46,424 bases of DNA. Origin: JANOZM01 sp031429355. Lineage in GTDB: Bacteria > Pseudomonadota > Gammaproteobacteria > Burkholderiales > Burkholderiaceae_E. A program made the translations under genes and the position numbers. Each line of letters begins with the position of its first letter. Within the stretch, counting starts at the first letter, position 1. The DNA is taken from NCBI GenBank assembly GCA_031429355.1, contig JANOZM010000023.1, forward strand, positions 1-46,424, written 5' to 3'. A model generated the notes under the pieces. It was not told the DNA's origin. It saw only the letters and a program-made list of their open reading frames with translations, and made no database searches. Of this stretch, positions 44,920 through 46,424 are shown one piece after another.

Positions 44920-45102
44920 TTAAATCTCCACCATCTCAAAATCTTCCTTCCTTGCGCCGCATTCTGGACAGGTCCAATTCATTGGCACATCGGCCCATGC
45001 TGTCCCAGCTGCTAGCCCGTCCTCGGTGTGTCCAGTGGCTTCATCGTAAATCCAGCCACAAATTAAACACATCCAAGTTCGGTTATTCGTACTCTCACTC
45101 AT
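44920..45102 (-). CDS. rubA: Rubredoxin
   Basis: A 60-residue one-iron electron carrier. The two iron-binding pairs are CLICG near residue 12 and CPECG near residue 45, with the family residues WIYDEATG and DVPMNWTCPECG. The ATG at 45102 is chosen because AAGGGG lies six bases upstream; an in-frame ATG 11 codons earlier has no such site. Rubredoxin directly upstream of pilG is a recurring Burkholderiales arrangement; its redox partner and any role in twitching are unknown. Confidence 0.93.
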   Translation of the reverse strand: MSESTNNRTWMCLICGWIYDEATGHTEDGLAAGTAWADVPMNWTCPECGARKEDFEMVEI

Positions 45103-45237
45103 TGCACACCCCTTATTTAAATTGACTTTGCGCAATATTACACATGGTTACCGATAGCAACGACCTTAAGGCAGATAGGCGGCGAAATAGCCAGTCAATA
45201 AATTAGCTATCAAGTACATTCGAATAGAAATTCCAAT

Positions 45238-45262
45238 AAAAAAAGCCCGTGATTAAACGGGC
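45238..45262 (-). terminator. Rho-independent terminator after the TfpZ gene
   Basis: On the minus strand, GCCCGT and ACGGGC (45245-45250 and 45257-45262) form a six-base G/C-rich stem with a six-base loop, followed by seven T. It lies 47 bases after the stop of the pilin accessory gene, the right place to end that transcript before rubredoxin. Confidence 0.85.
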
Positions 45263-45308
45263 GTTTCGGTTCAAATGGAGAGATTTCTAGAAATCTGGGT
45301 TGATTTGC

Positions 45309-46085
45309 TTAGGGCCAAGGCTTCAAGTTGCGCATCCCCAGTATTCGAGCCGATTGTCTCTCAATAATTACAACAGCATCATTTATTTTCCCGTGTAACG
45401 GCAAAAACGCGAGTTGATCCGCGGGAAGGCCAAATTCTGTAGGAATAGCATCAACTTCATTCGTCCTCTTAGGATTAAGCGATCTTAACTGTGTCAAAGG
45501 TTTTGCTCGGCTTTTTACTTGTGGCATGACATCTGCATAGGCAACATAGTGCTTTGGCATTTGAGCAACATCTGCGCCACCGGCCAAAGCAAGATCCAAA
45601 ATCACCTGCCTCTCCGTAGCGTCCGCTGGTAGTTTTGCCCCAACTGTTTTTGGAGATGTTAACGACGGAACAGCTATTTTTGAAGCGTTTAAGGCGTTTT
45701 CTGCAGTCCAATCGAGAGTAGAAACCACCTCAAATCGATCTGTCGAAAAGACCAAAAATGCTGGTCTTGCAGAAAAAACAGTATGTACACCAAACCCTAA
45801 AAAAAGTAGTTGGGCTAGAGCGATACACGTCAAGTCAAAGCGTAAGCTTTTTTTCCCTCTTTTGAAAATAAAAAAGGTAAGACAAGGACCTAAAATTACA
45901 TCTACAGCAAGTACAACAAACAAAATTGAGCCTATTGCTTGGGTATCCGCAAGCACGCTAGGATACCAAAAAAAATAAACTAACAACAGAACCGCTATCG
46001 CAACGCACACACTAATTGCGAGGTGAAAGCCCGCCGCAAACAATTTTTCGCGGCTAAATATCGATTTTTTTGTTTCAGTTTTCAT
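45309..46085 (-). CDS. tfpZ: Type IV pilin accessory protein (TfpX/TfpZ family)
   Basis: A 258-residue inner-membrane protein. Three hydrophobic segments are visible: AISVCVAIAVLLLVYFFWYP, SILFVVLAVDVILGPCLTFF and LTCIALAQLLFLGFGVHTVF. The blocks VDVILGPCLTFFIF, SLRFDLTCIALAQ and ARPAFLVFSTDRFEVV match proteins annotated as type IV pilin accessory proteins. In Pseudomonas, TfpX, TfpY and TfpZ are encoded beside particular pilin alleles and aid assembly of that pilin. It lies 98 bases downstream of a major-pilin gene on the same strand, as in those loci. The C-terminal half is probably periplasmic. Confidence 0.85.
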   Translation of the reverse strand: MKTETKKSIFSREKLFAAGFHLAISVCVAIAVLLLVYFFWYPSVLADTQAIGSILFVVLAVDVILGPCLTFFIFKRGKKSLRFDLTCIALAQLLFLGFGVHTVFSARPAFLVFSTDRFEVVSTLDWTAENALNASKIAVPSLTSPKTVGAKLPADATERQVILDLALAGGADVAQMPKHYVAYADVMPQVKSRAKPLTQLRSLNPKRTNEVDAIPTEFGLPADQLAFLPLHGKINDAVVIIERQSARILGMRNLKPWP

Positions 46086-46135
46086 CTTTTAAAAGGTCAA
46101 GTTAAGTGTTCCGCACAATTACAGCTTTTAACGCT

Positions 46136-46159
46136 AAAAAGGTGCCGAAGCACCTTTTT
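46136..46159 (-). terminator. Terminator with UUCG tetraloop after the pilin gene
   Basis: AAAAAGGTGC (46136-46145) and GCACCTTTTT (46150-46159) are perfect inverted copies around CGAA. Read on the minus strand, the loop is UUCG closed by C-G, a very stable tetraloop, and five T follow. The outer A/T pairs make it work in both directions in principle. It lies 25 bases after the pilin stop and probably limits read-through into tfpZ. Confidence 0.85.
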
Positions 46160-46183
46160 CAAACTAGCTGATATTTCTAAAGA

Positions 46184-46424
46184 TTAACGGCACTCAGAAG
46201 GACGATACTTAGCAACCAAGGTACCACCAGTACAGTTCCAATCGATTGATCCGCCAGCAGGAGGTACCGATGAAGTAGCGGTGCCAGAAAACGCTGCAAG
46301 AGCACTTGTTGGAACGAAAGTAATAGTATTAGCGCCAGCTGCCGCTACGGACGGTTTAAATGCAACCGTGATAGTGCCTGTAGCAGTTGCAATATCTGTC
46401 GACAAAACACTCTTTAAGTTCGTG
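46184..46424 (-). CDS. pilA: Major type IV pilin, C-terminal part (cut by window edge)
   Basis: Only the last 80 codons are inside the window; the start and prepilin leader lie beyond its right end. The visible part reads as an Ala/Thr-rich pilin beta-domain (GTITVAFKP) ending in GGSIDWNCTGGTLVAKYRPSECR-like sequence, of which WNC and PSECR are key: the Cys pair forms the C-terminal disulfide loop typical of type IVa pilins. The neighbouring TfpZ-type accessory gene supports a major pilin rather than a minor one. A sigma-54 promoter is usual for pilA but would be outside the window. Confidence 0.82.
   Translation of the reverse strand, partial: TNLKSVLSTDIATATGTITVAFKPSVAAAGANTITFVPTSALAAFSGTATSSVPPAGGSIDWNCTGGTLVAKYRPSECR

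Overview
The window is chromosomal DNA of a Gram-negative bacterium, most likely a betaproteobacterium of the Burkholderiales type with a moderate G+C content (mid-forties by eye). The case rests on gene content and order: a fimT-pilV-pilW-pilX-pilY1-pilE minor-pilin operon, a yqgE-ruvX-pyrR-pyrB-pyrX-plsC operon, a PIMT-like methyltransferase / rhodanese / TolC trio, and rubredoxin directly upstream of pilG-pilH-pilI-pilJ-chpA. The genus assignment is open; I rely on family recognition only.

Layout. 1-429 is non-coding: a poly-C run, an unassigned stretch and a near-perfect 80-bp inverted repeat. 430-7432 (+) is a tightly overlapped minor-pilin operon ending in the large adhesin PilY1 and PilE. 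7468-9056 holds trmB (+) and uppP (-), which converge. 9248-17006 (+) holds psd, an RND efflux pair (membrane fusion lipoprotein plus pump), the methyltransferase, the rhodanese and a TolC channel. 16954-19705 (-) holds waaA and a phosphomannomutase/phosphoglucomutase. 19847-28061 is an O-antigen region: a lone GT2 glycosyltransferase (+), the dTDP-L-rhamnose operon rmlA-C-D-B (-), and a wbpV-wbpL-wbpM-like trio (+). apaH follows at once. 28879-33488 (-) is the pyrimidine operon ending in a PlsC acyltransferase. 33581-35044 (+) is a photolyase. 35057-45102 (-) is the Pil-Chp chemosensory cluster with rubredoxin at its head. 45309-46424 (-) holds a TfpZ-type pilin accessory protein and the C-terminal part of a major type IV pilin cut by the window edge.

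How it fits together. Two themes dominate: type IV pili (priming minor pilins, PilY1 tip adhesin, major pilin, accessory protein, and the CheA-like system that controls twitching) and the cell envelope (undecaprenyl phosphate recycling, phosphatidylethanolamine synthesis, Kdo transfer, nucleotide sugars, O-antigen initiation, efflux through TolC). The O-antigen genes predict a polymer containing L-rhamnose and initiated by a UDP-sugar derived from 4-keto-6-deoxy-GlcNAc, plausibly QuiNAc.

No CRISPR array, insertion sequence, prophage, tRNA or rRNA was seen. I found no gene cluster that looks like a wholly new system. The best second-look items are the 80-bp hairpin beside the poly-C tract, a thrombospondin-repeat-like insert in PilY1, a pentapeptide repeat array in the ChpA linker, the dihydroorotase homologue without its metal ligands, and the repeat array ahead of tolC.
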